Origin: Collimonas sp. PA-H2 | Lineage (GTDB): Bacteria; Pseudomonadota; Gammaproteobacteria; Burkholderiales; Burkholderiaceae_D | Direction: 5' to 3' | Length of the DNA: 64,000 nucleotides | NCBI RefSeq assembly: GCF_002564105.1 | Contig: NZ_PDBX01000001.1 | Location: 310,001 to 374,000 of the forward strand | In this document: one piece after another, positions 56,724-64,000 of the stretch | How positions within the stretch are numbered: the first letter of the stretch is position 1 | Layout of the letters: every line of letters starts with the position of its first letter | Notes under the pieces: generated by a model | What the model was told of the DNA's origin: nothing | The model's database searches: none | What the model saw: the letters and a program-made list of their open reading frames with translations, nothing else | Position numbers and translations under genes: made by a program

Positions 56724-58145
56724 TCAGGCCGGCGCCAGCCGGCTGTGCATCTGAAAGTCCTCCACCTCCCCCAACGCAAATTCCACCGCCAGCCTTAGCA
56801 TGGCTGGCGCGACGTAGCGGCGATGGGTGTAGGCAATAGCGTTCATGTAAAACCTGCCGAACAGATTCTTGCAGTGGACACGGGTGCCAAGGGTTATGTC
56901 TACATGATGCTCGTCAACGATTTCAACGGCGACGCATGACCTGAACAGCAGATGCTTGTCGTTGGCGCCAAGAATGACTTGCGCCCGCGTGTCGGCCGGA
57001 TTGAGCGACTGGTCGAAAACCGGATAACGCTTAGCAAATAATGTATCGATATCGGCGGACAGGAGCGATGAAACCGGACATCCCAGCGGAGAAGTACGCA
57101 AGCCCAAAGGCTTGACCAAGGCATTCCGCAACGCCATCAGGCTGGATACGCCACCTGGCCGGTTAAGCAAAAAACCTTCCAGGACAGAGGCCAGCAATTG
57201 CGCGGCGCTGGCGTCTTTGAAACTGGCGCCCGTGATCCGCAGGGAAAATGTATCATCATGATGCACCGGCATGCCGGCCAGCTGCTGGTTCAGCAAGGAG
57301 CCCGCGGGCGCAGCCTTGAGCTCCTTGACGGCGCGGCCCGATCCGCCGTAAGACAAGAAACCGGAAGCTCCCTGCCACGAACTCCATGCTCCGCGCAGCC
57401 AACCCACGCTGCTCCTTGCCGCATTGCAGAGCACACGCCGCAAAGTTCCTGGCGGCGCCTCCAGCGACAGGGTCGTCGCGGGGATCGACGCCGCATCAAA
57501 TTCTTGCGCCTCAAGAAGCGCCGCAACCTCAGGTGGCAGCAGTTCGGTCAATGCCGGAATGCTGGCCTCATTAGCCAGGACCTTTTGTTTCAAGTCATGC
57601 GGCAAATTCCCGCCCAGCTCATTGGTATGGCAAGAAAGCGCAAAGAATGCCGGATGCATGGATTTGCGGGACAAAGGAGAAAACTGATGCCAGGTTTCAC
57701 CCCCGAAACGTACCGTGAACATGCAGTCAGGAGGAATATTGATAAAACGCAAGGCCCTGACGAAATTGTGCGGATCCTCTGCAATCTGCTGCGTCGATAC
57801 GCTGGAAAAGCGCAGCTGCGCACCGCCGCTGCCAGACACTGCGGTAAAAATCCGATGGCCGGCATGGCGGTGAAACGGATGTCCAGCGGGTCCGACCACA
57901 AACGAATACAGGGAAGTGGCGTCGCCTTTGAGAAAATTGGTCCCGCCCAGTTTGACGGAGGGTTCATCCAGCTCATCCACAAAAGCGCCATGCTGCCGCT
58001 GCCTGGAAGCTACACTTGCAAACAGGTGGCTGCCCGCACCGTGGCCCATTTGAGCGATCAAGCACACTTCTACGGCTAAGCCACCAGATTCAGAGGGGAT
58101 CCGGACGGAGGGAAAGGTATCGACAGTCTGAGTCAGGCTTGGCAT
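56724..58145 (-). CDS. cupin plus DUF2867-like protein of unknown function
   Basis: A 473-residue protein. The N-terminal half has cupin-like HPFHRHAGHRIFTAVSGSGGAQLRFS (near residues 85-112) and FGGETWHQFSPL. The C-terminal half, from about residue 300, has DDTFSLRITGASF, MALRNALVKPLGLRTSPLG, LGANDKHLLFRSCVAVEI and AIAYTHRRYVAPAML, which resembles DUF2867. I do not recognise this pairing as a known enzyme. The ATG at 58145 lies 13 bases after the ArsR stop, so the two form an operon. Confidence 0.7.
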   Translation of the reverse strand: MPSLTQTVDTFPSVRIPSESGGLAVEVCLIAQMGHGAGSHLFASVASRQRQHGAFVDELDEPSVKLGGTNFLKGDATSLYSFVVGPAGHPFHRHAGHRIFTAVSGSGGAQLRFSSVSTQQIAEDPHNFVRALRFINIPPDCMFTVRFGGETWHQFSPLSRKSMHPAFFALSCHTNELGGNLPHDLKQKVLANEASIPALTELLPPEVAALLEAQEFDAASIPATTLSLEAPPGTLRRVLCNAARSSVGWLRGAWSSWQGASGFLSYGGSGRAVKELKAAPAGSLLNQQLAGMPVHHDDTFSLRITGASFKDASAAQLLASVLEGFLLNRPGGVSSLMALRNALVKPLGLRTSPLGCPVSSLLSADIDTLFAKRYPVFDQSLNPADTRAQVILGANDKHLLFRSCVAVEIVDEHHVDITLGTRVHCKNLFGRFYMNAIAYTHRRYVAPAMLRLAVEFALGEVEDFQMHSRLAPA

Positions 58146-58158
58146 TGGACACTCTCGT

Positions 58159-58485
58159 TTATTCAGCCTTGCGGCGTTTGGCAATGACGCGGGATTCCTG
58201 CTTGAGCGGACGGCCTACTGGACAGAGTTCCAGCGCATAACCGGTGAGACTGTTGACCAGGCTGTCAGCGTTGAGCTTGTAGAGGACGAACTGTCCTTTG
58301 CGTTCGCTGGTTACCAGTTCGGCCGCTTCCAGCACCGACAGATGCCGCGAAATCGCCGGCGCGCTCATCGAAAAGCGCTCGGCAAGCTCGGAGGTACTGA
58401 GTTCAGCCTCGGTAAGGTAAGCCAGGATCTGGCGTCTTGGCGACGAAGCCAGCGCTTCAAAGATCTTGTCGAGAGATGCTGCCAT
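58159..58485 (-). CDS. ArsR-family transcriptional regulator
   Basis: A 108-residue winged-helix regulator: MAASLDKIFEALASSPRRQILAYLTEAELSTSELAERFSMSAPAISRHLSVLEAAELVTSERKGQFVLYKLN. It lacks the ELCVCDL metal-binding motif of arsenic sensors, so it belongs to the SdpR-like non-metal branch. It is cotranscribed with the cupin/DUF2867-like gene and divergent from the methanethiol oxidase operon; either or both may be its targets. Confidence 0.88.
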   Translation of the reverse strand: MAASLDKIFEALASSPRRQILAYLTEAELSTSELAERFSMSAPAISRHLSVLEAAELVTSERKGQFVLYKLNADSLVNSLTGYALELCPVGRPLKQESRVIAKRRKAE

Positions 58486-58502
58486 TTTTCACCAACCAAT
58501 CT

Positions 58503-58520
58503 ATTAACTTATTTGTTAAT
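58503..58520. promoter_or_regulatory. candidate ArsR operator ATTAAC-N6-GTTAAT
   Basis: A perfect 6-6-6 palindrome 17 bases before the ArsR ATG, in an AT-rich stretch. Size and position fit an ArsR operator for autorepression. Confidence 0.55.
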
Positions 58521-58560
58521 TATCTTAATCGTGAAAAAATAAAGAATCAAGCTATTTATC

Positions 58561-58596
58561 GATCAGATTCGCGATCAGATTCGCGATCAGATGTGC
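58561..58596. repeat. three 12-base tandem repeats of GATCAGATTCGC
   Basis: GATCAGATTCGC occurs at 58561-58572 and 58573-58584, and as GATCAGATGTGC at 58585-58596, followed by a partial GATC. Each unit has a GATC. It lies in the arsR-mtoX intergenic region, between the ArsR palindrome and the mtoX start. Confidence 0.85.
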
Positions 58597-58764
58597 GATC
58601 GTCAGCCGCAACCAGGCAGGTTGCTGAACCAGCGTTTGCCAACAGAGGCGGCACCTGTCAAATCTGGCAGCTATGATGACAATATGATACGAGCTAGTAT
58701 TGCCTCGATTTCGATCCAAGAAATCCAAGAGATTCATCCTATTCATTGATTTCAAAGGCAGGCA

Positions 58765-60072
58765 ATGGCTAACAGCTACTTCGGGAAATACTCTCTCGCA
58801 GCGACCTTGAGTTGCGCGGCGATTCTTGTTTGCGGCACATTCGCCAGCCGGCCGGCTACGGCTGATGAAACCTGCAACTCCCCCTACATGTCCAATCTGA
58901 TCAAGGGCCAGGAAGACTTTGCCTATGTCTGGACACTCGGCGTGCGCGGCTTGGGAGACGGCTTCGACAAACTGGTGACGGTGGACGTCAACCCATCCTC
59001 GAAAAACTACGGCAAAGTGATAGCCACCATTTCCGTCGGCGCGCGTGGCGAAGCCCATCACACCGGCTTTACCGACGACCGGCGCTTTCTCTGGGCCGGT
59101 GGCCTGGATGACAACAAGATCTACGTGTTCGATATCCACAGCGATCCGGCCAGGCCGAAACTGGTCAAGACCATCGGCGACTTTGCCGGTAAATCGGGGC
59201 TGGTCGGACCGCATACCTTCTATGCGCTGCCGGGCCGCATGCTGGTCGGCGCGCTCTCCAACAGCAAGGATCACGGCGGCGCCACCGGCATGGCGCTGTA
59301 CAACAACAAAGGCGAATTCCTGAGCAAGTACAACATGCCGACCACGCAGGGCGGCGATGGCTACGGCTACGATATCGGCGTCAATCCCGCCATGAACGCA
59401 CTGCTGACATCCAGCTTTACCGGCTGGAATAACTACATGATGGATTTCGGCAAGCTGCTCAAGGATCCGTCAGCCATGAAACACTTCGGCAACACCATGG
59501 TGATGTGGAACCTGAAAACCATGCAGCCGGAAAAAATCATGCAGGTGCCGGGAGCCCCGCTGGAGGTGCGCTGGTCGCTGAAGGATGGCGACGACTGGGC
59601 GATCACCGCCACGGCGCTGACCTCGAAGCTGTGGCTGGTGAAGAAAGATGCGCGCGGCGAATGGCAAGCCAAGGACGTGGGGAACATCGGCGACCCGGCC
59701 AAGGTGCCGCTGCCGGTCGACATCTCGATCAGCGCCGACGGTAAAGGCTTGTGGGTCAATACTTTCATGGATGGCATGACGCGCTACTTCGACCTCCGCA
59801 ATCCGGAAGCGCCGAAGGAAATCTATGCCAAGCATACCGGGGCGCAAGCGAACATGGTATCGCAGAGCTGGGACGGCAAGCGCGTCTACGTCAGCAGTTC
59901 CCTGCTCGCCAACTGGGACAAGAAGGGCGCGGATGACGAACAATTCCTGAAACTGTTCAGCTGGAACGGCAAGCAGCTGCAGGAACAATGGTCGCTCGAC
60001 TTCTACAAGCTGAAACTGGGCCGGGCGCACCATATCAAGTTTGGCGCCAAGTCCTCCCAGGACGTCTCTTGA
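58765..60072 (+). CDS. mtoX: methanethiol oxidase (SBP56/selenium-binding protein family)
   Basis: A 435-residue beta-propeller protein with a signal peptide (LSCAAILVCGTFASRPATA) and CNSPYMS, the family cysteine, at about Cys37. Histidine-rich sites GEAHHTGF, GPHTFYALP and GRAHHIKFG fit copper binding. Periplasmic relatives oxidise methanethiol to formaldehyde, hydrogen sulphide and peroxide. The next two genes, an SCO-like and a MauG-like protein, are the same partners known from mtoX clusters in other bacteria, which supports the specific call. Its stop overlaps the SCO start. Confidence 0.87.
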   Translation: MANSYFGKYSLAATLSCAAILVCGTFASRPATADETCNSPYMSNLIKGQEDFAYVWTLGVRGLGDGFDKLVTVDVNPSSKNYGKVIATISVGARGEAHHTGFTDDRRFLWAGGLDDNKIYVFDIHSDPARPKLVKTIGDFAGKSGLVGPHTFYALPGRMLVGALSNSKDHGGATGMALYNNKGEFLSKYNMPTTQGGDGYGYDIGVNPAMNALLTSSFTGWNNYMMDFGKLLKDPSAMKHFGNTMVMWNLKTMQPEKIMQVPGAPLEVRWSLKDGDDWAITATALTSKLWLVKKDARGEWQAKDVGNIGDPAKVPLPVDISISADGKGLWVNTFMDGMTRYFDLRNPEAPKEIYAKHTGAQANMVSQSWDGKRVYVSSSLLANWDKKGADDEQFLKLFSWNGKQLQEQWSLDFYKLKLGRAHHIKFGAKSSQDVS

Positions 60073-60809
60073 GCTTCGGCATTTTCCTGCAGCATCTGCA
60101 CCATGGAAGCAGCAGTGTCCGTTCCGTCCCGCAAGGCTGCCGGCTACCGGCTGCGGCCATGCTGGCGCTCTCGCTCACTCTGCTGGCTTGCACAAGCAGT
60201 ACACTGGCGCTGGAGCGTAGCGGCTTTGCCACGCCTCCAGCCGGCAGTTATCGGCTGCAACGGATCCTGGGCACGCCCGAGGGACTGGTGCTCGACAGCG
60301 ACGGCAGCCGGCAAAAATTGTCGCGGTATACCACCGGCAGAATCACGCTCTTCTCTTTCATCTATACCTACTGCACCGATGCCCAAGGCTGTCCGCTGGC
60401 TTACGCGACCTTTCACAATCTGAAAAAAACCATCGAAGGCAGCCCCGGCATGCGCGACAAGGTGCGCTTTGTCAGCATGAGTTTCGATCCGCAATACGAT
60501 ACGCCGGAGGCCATGCGCAACTATGGCGGTAAAGATGCGCGCGATACCATGGGCGTGCCATGGCATTTCCTGACCAGCCGCACGCGCAGCGATTTGCTGC
60601 CGCTGCTGGAAGGCTTCGGGCAAGATGTTTCGGTGGCAGCGGCGCAACCCGATGGACAGCGGATTCCAATGCTGAGCCATATGCTCAAGGTGTTCCTGAT
60701 CGATGCGCACGGCCAGGTCCGCGAAATATACAGTCCGGCCTTCCTGCGGCAAGAAATGATGTTCAACGACATCCAGACCTTGCTGATGGAGCAGAACATC
60801 AAACGATGA
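60069..60809 (+). CDS. SCO1/SenC-like copper chaperone, lipoprotein, in the mtoX operon
   Basis: About 246 residues from a TTG at 60069 that overlaps the mtoX stop (TTGA); the ATG at 60159 (MLALSLTLLAC) is an alternative. LLAC forms a lipobox. The thioredoxin-like SCO fold is seen in RITLFSFIYTYC, RFVSMSFDPQYDTPEAM and SHMLKVFLID with the copper-binding histidine. The cysteines are spaced CX5C (YCTDAQGCPL), not the usual CX3C. It probably delivers copper to the methanethiol oxidase. Confidence 0.83.
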   Translation: MSFGIFLQHLHHGSSSVRSVPQGCRLPAAAMLALSLTLLACTSSTLALERSGFATPPAGSYRLQRILGTPEGLVLDSDGSRQKLSRYTTGRITLFSFIYTYCTDAQGCPLAYATFHNLKKTIEGSPGMRDKVRFVSMSFDPQYDTPEAMRNYGGKDARDTMGVPWHFLTSRTRSDLLPLLEGFGQDVSVAAAQPDGQRIPMLSHMLKVFLIDAHGQVREIYSPAFLRQEMMFNDIQTLLMEQNIKR

Positions 60810-61987
60810 AATTCCTGCTTGTCGTGCTCTGCCTGCTGGCAAGCAGCTTGAGCGCATGCCGGCGCGCAGATGAAAAAATTCCGGCGCATGCCGCCGTTCC
60901 GGATAGCATGCTCGGCCTGCCGCCGCTCATGCCGCCAGCCGCCAATTTTCCATCGCCAGCAAAGATCGCACTGGGCCGCAAGCTGTTCATGGACAGGCGC
61001 CTGTCGTATAACAACACCATGTCTTGCGCCATGTGCCACCTCCCTGAACAGGGATTCACATCCAATGAGCTGGCGACTCCGATCGGCTTCGAAGGACAAA
61101 GCCTGCGCCGCAACGCCCCTACCCTGCTTAACGTCGCTTATGTAAGGCAGCTGTTTCACGACGGCCGGGCAGCCAGCCTGGAAAGCCAGGCCTGGGGCCC
61201 CTTGCTGGCAGCCAATGAGATGGCGAATCCTGGCGCCGATCATGTGATCCGTAAAATCAAAGCCATGACGGATTACCGGGACATGTTCGAAACCGCATTC
61301 AACGGATTTGGAGCCAATCAGGAAACCATTGCCGCCGCCCTTGCGAGTTATGAACGTACCCTGCTATCGGGGAATTCCCGTTTTGACCGCTGGTACTTCG
61401 GCCAGGAGAAAGCCGCCATGAATAGCAGCGAGCAGGCCGGCTTCGGGATTTTTTCCGGCAAGGCCAACTGCATCGCCTGCCATGGCATCGGCGAGAAAAG
61501 CGCGTTGTTTGCCGACGGCCGCTTTCACAACACCGGGATCGGCTGGTTGCGCAGCATGGAAAAAACCGCGGAAAAGCACAGCATCCAGCTCGTGCCCGGC
61601 TTGCGCGTGGACGTGGACGAGCGCACCTTGCAGAGCGTGTCCGAGCCAACGCCAAGCGACACCGGCCGCTATGAGGTCACGCACAACGCCGCCGACCGCG
61701 GGGCCTACCGCACGCCGACCTTGCGTAACATTGCGCTCACGGCTCCCTATATGCACGATGGCTCGCTGACCACCCTGGAACAGGTTGTCGAGTTCTATGA
61801 GCGCGGAGGCATAGATAATCCCGGCAAAGACAACTTGCTTAAGCCGCTGCACTTGAGCGTGGATGAAAAACGCGATCTGGTCGCCTTTCTCGGCGCACTC
61901 AACGGCGGCAACGTAAAAAAACTGGAAATCCAGGCTCGCACCGAAGCCGCCGCCATCGAGCATCGCAGCGCGATCAGAAAACCTTGA
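60806..61987 (+). CDS. MauG/dihaem cytochrome c peroxidase-like lipoprotein
   Basis: A 393-residue periplasmic dihaem protein. Lipobox LSAC at Cys18, haem sites CAMCH (74-78) and CIACH near 220, with FHDGRAASLESQA, RNAPTLLNVAY and YRTPTLRNIALTAPYMHDGSLTTLEQVVEFYERGG typical of MauG/CcpA. The ATG overlaps the SCO-like stop by four bases. In mtoX clusters this partner may mature or modify the oxidase; that role is inferred from the neighbourhood. Confidence 0.88.
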   Translation: MKFLLVVLCLLASSLSACRRADEKIPAHAAVPDSMLGLPPLMPPAANFPSPAKIALGRKLFMDRRLSYNNTMSCAMCHLPEQGFTSNELATPIGFEGQSLRRNAPTLLNVAYVRQLFHDGRAASLESQAWGPLLAANEMANPGADHVIRKIKAMTDYRDMFETAFNGFGANQETIAAALASYERTLLSGNSRFDRWYFGQEKAAMNSSEQAGFGIFSGKANCIACHGIGEKSALFADGRFHNTGIGWLRSMEKTAEKHSIQLVPGLRVDVDERTLQSVSEPTPSDTGRYEVTHNAADRGAYRTPTLRNIALTAPYMHDGSLTTLEQVVEFYERGGIDNPGKDNLLKPLHLSVDEKRDLVAFLGALNGGNVKKLEIQARTEAAAIEHRSAIRKP

Positions 61988-62495
61988 TTTTCAACTGGAA
62001 AGACAGCGCGCCGTACAGCCTGTCCTTATAGCTGGGAATGATCGCCAGATTCAAGCCGACCTGTTTGTACTCGAAGCTGGCAACCGGAATCGCCGCCAGG
62101 AACCAGTCGCCATGCCGCATTTTCGGATAGCCGTTGAAGCCGCCGGCAACCACGCCCAGGCGCACCGGCCCGATATATACCGGCTGGTAGTACACGCCGA
62201 CGTAATTTGAATATTCCCGGTCGCTGTTGTAGAACCTGCCGGCAGTGGCCGACGCCACGGTAGAAAACCGGTATTCGCCGCCAAGGCCGTAATTATTGTT
62301 GTTCAATCCCTTGTCGCGATCGAAGTGCTCGGAATAGAAGCCGCCATTCAGCCATGCTTCGCTGATCGGCTGGCTCTCTATCAGGCCAAACAGATTGCCT
62401 TGCTCTGCCTGCGCATCGGTAGCGGCACAGGCAAGAAACATCAAAACCACTCTATAGCACCGCCCTAAAGTAAGCATCAGCGTCCTATCCATCAA
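61974..62495 (-). CDS. small outer-membrane beta-barrel protein
   Basis: A 173-residue protein with a signal peptide (RVVLMFLACAATDAQA). The mature part alternates hydrophobic and polar residues and is rich in Gly, Tyr and Phe (NYGLGGEYRFSTVASATAGRFYNSD, YVGVYYQPVYIGPVRLGVVAGG) and ends in phenylalanine (KIKVF), as outer-membrane barrels do. It has a faint PagP-like look but no clear identity. Its last 14 bases overlap the end of the convergent MauG-like gene. Confidence 0.65.
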   Translation of the reverse strand: MMDRTLMLTLGRCYRVVLMFLACAATDAQAEQGNLFGLIESQPISEAWLNGGFYSEHFDRDKGLNNNNYGLGGEYRFSTVASATAGRFYNSDREYSNYVGVYYQPVYIGPVRLGVVAGGFNGYPKMRHGDWFLAAIPVASFEYKQVGLNLAIIPSYKDRLYGALSFQLKIKVF

Positions 62496-62684
62496 GATTT
62501 TCGCAGTTCATCCCGGATGCGTCTGGCATCGGCATAATCGTGCGTCCGGCAGTCCATCGCATAGGGCGTATGCCTGGATGCAAGACGCGATCACGCGGAG
62601 CATTTTAAAGCAACTATGATGCAGGCAGTGCTAGAACCAGGAAAGATATGGGAATCCCAAAAGACGCCTCGGAAAAAGCAGCGC

Positions 62685-63404
62685 TTATAAAAGCATCTCG
62701 TTTCCAGCGTCAGCAGCTGACTCGTGCTTTGCGCTCAGATCAAACTTGCCGGCAGGCTGGAACAGCCAGTCAAACACCACGGCAGCGCAGCTTGCCCCCG
62801 TGATTTGGGCGACAACAAAGCCGGCCACGTCGGCCGGCCGAATGCCGGTAAACGTATTGCTCATCGCCCGCGCCAGCGTCGCCGCCGGATTGGCGAAGGA
62901 AGATGAAGAAGTAAACCAGCACGCCGCCACGATGTAGGCGGCAACCGCAAAAGGCGTTGTCGCCGGACGTCTGCGCGAACAGCCGACAATCACAGCAATC
63001 AGGCCAAAGGTGGCGATAAATTCACTCCACAGTTGCGGCCAGTCGGATTTGACTTGCGTCGCCGCCGAGAAAACCGGCAATCCAAACATCACATCAACCG
63101 CAGCCACGCCAGCACAGGCGCCAATCGTCTGCGCAGCGATATACGGCGGCACATCACGCCACGGCATTTTTCCTTGCCACACTTCCAGCAATGTCACGAC
63201 AGGATTGAAATGCGCACCGGAAATCGGGGCGAAAGTGAGTATCAAGGTCATCAGCGCCAGGCCGGTGGCCAAGGTATTGGCCAGCAAGGCGAGGCCCTCG
63301 CTCGCGCCGGACAGGCGCGCGGCCATGATGCCGGAGCCGACGATGGCAGCAAGCAGGAAAGCAGTGCCGATTGCCTCGGCAGCCAAACGGCGCGATAGGG
63401 TCAT
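62685..63404 (-). CDS. MIP-family channel (aquaporin, AqpS-like)
   Basis: A 239-residue six-helix channel. The first pore loop reads GAHFNPVV (NPV at 67-69, not NPA); the second is FANPAATLARAMSN (NPA 172-174) with the selectivity arginine near 179. Relatives of this length carry water or small solutes; some AqpS homologues move arsenite or methylarsenate, but there is no ars gene set next to it. The frame is open to 63542; the ATG at 63404 (MTLSRRLAAEAIGT) fits the first helix. Confidence 0.82.
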   Translation of the reverse strand: MTLSRRLAAEAIGTAFLLAAIVGSGIMAARLSGASEGLALLANTLATGLALMTLILTFAPISGAHFNPVVTLLEVWQGKMPWRDVPPYIAAQTIGACAGVAAVDVMFGLPVFSAATQVKSDWPQLWSEFIATFGLIAVIVGCSRRRPATTPFAVAAYIVAACWFTSSSSFANPAATLARAMSNTFTGIRPADVAGFVVAQITGASCAAVVFDWLFQPAGKFDLSAKHESAADAGNEMLL

Positions 63405-63584
63405 GGAAAATATAGCGATTGAGCGAGCCGGATAGGACTTGGATGCCCCCCCTCCCGCAGTCGGGAAAGAAGGGAAAACGCGCCATTGTAAATTCCAGCA
63501 GGGCTTTTGATAGCAACGCCCGCCTATACCTGCTATTTCCAAATCTGCATTATCCGTCCCTCCCTGGAAGGAAACCTGGCGTTC

Positions 63585-64000
63585 CTAGCGAAATGCAAAC
63601 TTCAATAGCTGCTTGCCGGCCACGTCGCCGTTTGCCAGCTGGTGCCGCGGAACGACCATGACCAGCTCTCCGCTTGCATCATCGTTCCCATGAAGATTGA
63701 TCGTCATTTTCAATTGTTGATCCAGGGCCACGAAAACATTCGGTGCAGTAGCGACAATGGCATGCCGTCCTTGGTCTTCCACTTCGGCATAAAGCTGCGG
63801 CCCTCTGTAGAACAGGCCTAGCGTCATGCCATTTGAAAGACTGTATGAACGCAGGTAGTCATGGGCTTCGTCGGCTTGCATCCGATGATAGTGATTGGGG
63901 AGTTCGATGCGCAGCGCTGGGCCGGTGACATTCACAGTCTGATTGTCCGGCGCCGTCTGTGCTGAAGCCGCCAATGCAAACACGCTTATTATAGAAATAA
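63585..64000 (-). CDS. unknown exported protein, N-terminus outside the window
   Basis: The minus-strand frame runs off the right edge without a start or stop: the last visible codons read ISIISVFALAASAQTAPD, the end of a signal peptide with an ASA-Q cleavage site. The mature part (VNVTGPALRIELPNHYHRMQ ... EAHDYLRSYSLSNGMTLGLFYRG ... GELVMVVPRHQLANGDV) has about 120 residues and no recognised domain. A GTG at 63983 is an internal candidate start but lies within the signal peptide. Confidence 0.7.
   Translation of the reverse strand, partial: ISIISVFALAASAQTAPDNQTVNVTGPALRIELPNHYHRMQADEAHDYLRSYSLSNGMTLGLFYRGPQLYAEVEDQGRHAIVATAPNVFVALDQQLKMTINLHGNDDASGELVMVVPRHQLANGDVAGKQLLKFAFR

Noticed and set aside
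58159..58485. Arsenic resistance locus (ArsR here and AqpS-like channel at 62685)
   Set aside because: The ArsR protein lacks the metal-binding motif, the two genes are over 4 kb apart, and no arsenate reductase or arsenite pump is present.
58561..58596. CRISPR array or plasmid iterons
   Set aside because: Units are 12 bases, contiguous and only three; there are no spacers and no cas or rep genes.

Overview
The window is about 64 kb of bacterial chromosome, roughly 60 % GC, densely packed with short intergenic gaps. Gene content and layout (hemC-hemD-hemX-hemY beside divergent ppc, nadB/nadA/nadC, the CX14CX2C type of QueE, DctA, PurT, a YbiT-type ABC-F protein) point to a betaproteobacterium of the Burkholderiales, most like Oxalobacteraceae such as Collimonas or Herbaspirillum. 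That placement is from recall of these families; no search was run. No rRNA, tRNA, CRISPR array or prophage was recognised.

Layout. 1-9.7 kb: dCTP deaminase (cut by the edge), helicase HrpA, a small lipoprotein, a phosphoesterase/phospholipase C, release factor RF3 and the dicarboxylate carrier DctA. 10.3-12.9 kb: an acetoacetate decarboxylase plus 3-hydroxybutyrate dehydrogenase pair for ketone-body carbon, then a DUF3142 protein. 12.9-22.9 kb: a CNNM/CBS membrane protein, the haem genes hemC-D-X-Y, divergent ppc, and an MscS channel. 22.9-28.4 kb: an acetyltransferase, a GntR regulator with a polar amino-acid ABC importer (binding protein, two permeases, ATPase), and an adenine deaminase.

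28.5-36.3 kb is the most unusual stretch. It begins with an ISL3-type insertion sequence with a frameshifted transposase, inserted exactly in the A/T tract of the first of four copies of a small-RNA-like element. All four lie on the minus strand (ends near 29798, 32086, 32464 and 36136). Each is about 66 nt and has a -10-like hexamer, a conserved UUUGGAUUC block and a GC-rich hairpin followed by a U run. Three copies carry CCUCC blocks complementary to the Shine-Dalgarno sequence. This matches the logic of the betaproteobacterial toxic small RNA family. Between the copies are a PACE efflux gene with a divergent LysR regulator (perfect T-N11-A palindrome), an oxidoreductase with four DnaA boxes at its 5' end, small unknown genes and a phosphopantetheinyl transferase.

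36.4-48.6 kb: two MHS-type and one other MFS transporter, purT, the de novo NAD genes nadB, nadA and nadC, an M20 peptidase and an unknown two-domain protein. 48.7-55.0 kb: a YbiT-type ABC-F protein, a class A beta-lactamase with divergent AmpR, the muropeptide LD-carboxypeptidase gene coupled to tadA, then queD and queE. AmpR and LdcA both touch cell-wall recycling; TadA and QueD/E both concern tRNA wobble position 34.

55-64 kb: a degraded DUF72 remnant, a secreted alpha/beta hydrolase, an ArsR regulator with a cupin/DUF2867-like protein, a methanethiol oxidase operon (MtoX, an SCO-like lipoprotein, a MauG-like dihaem protein, translationally coupled), an outer-membrane barrel protein, a MIP channel and a secreted protein cut by the right edge.
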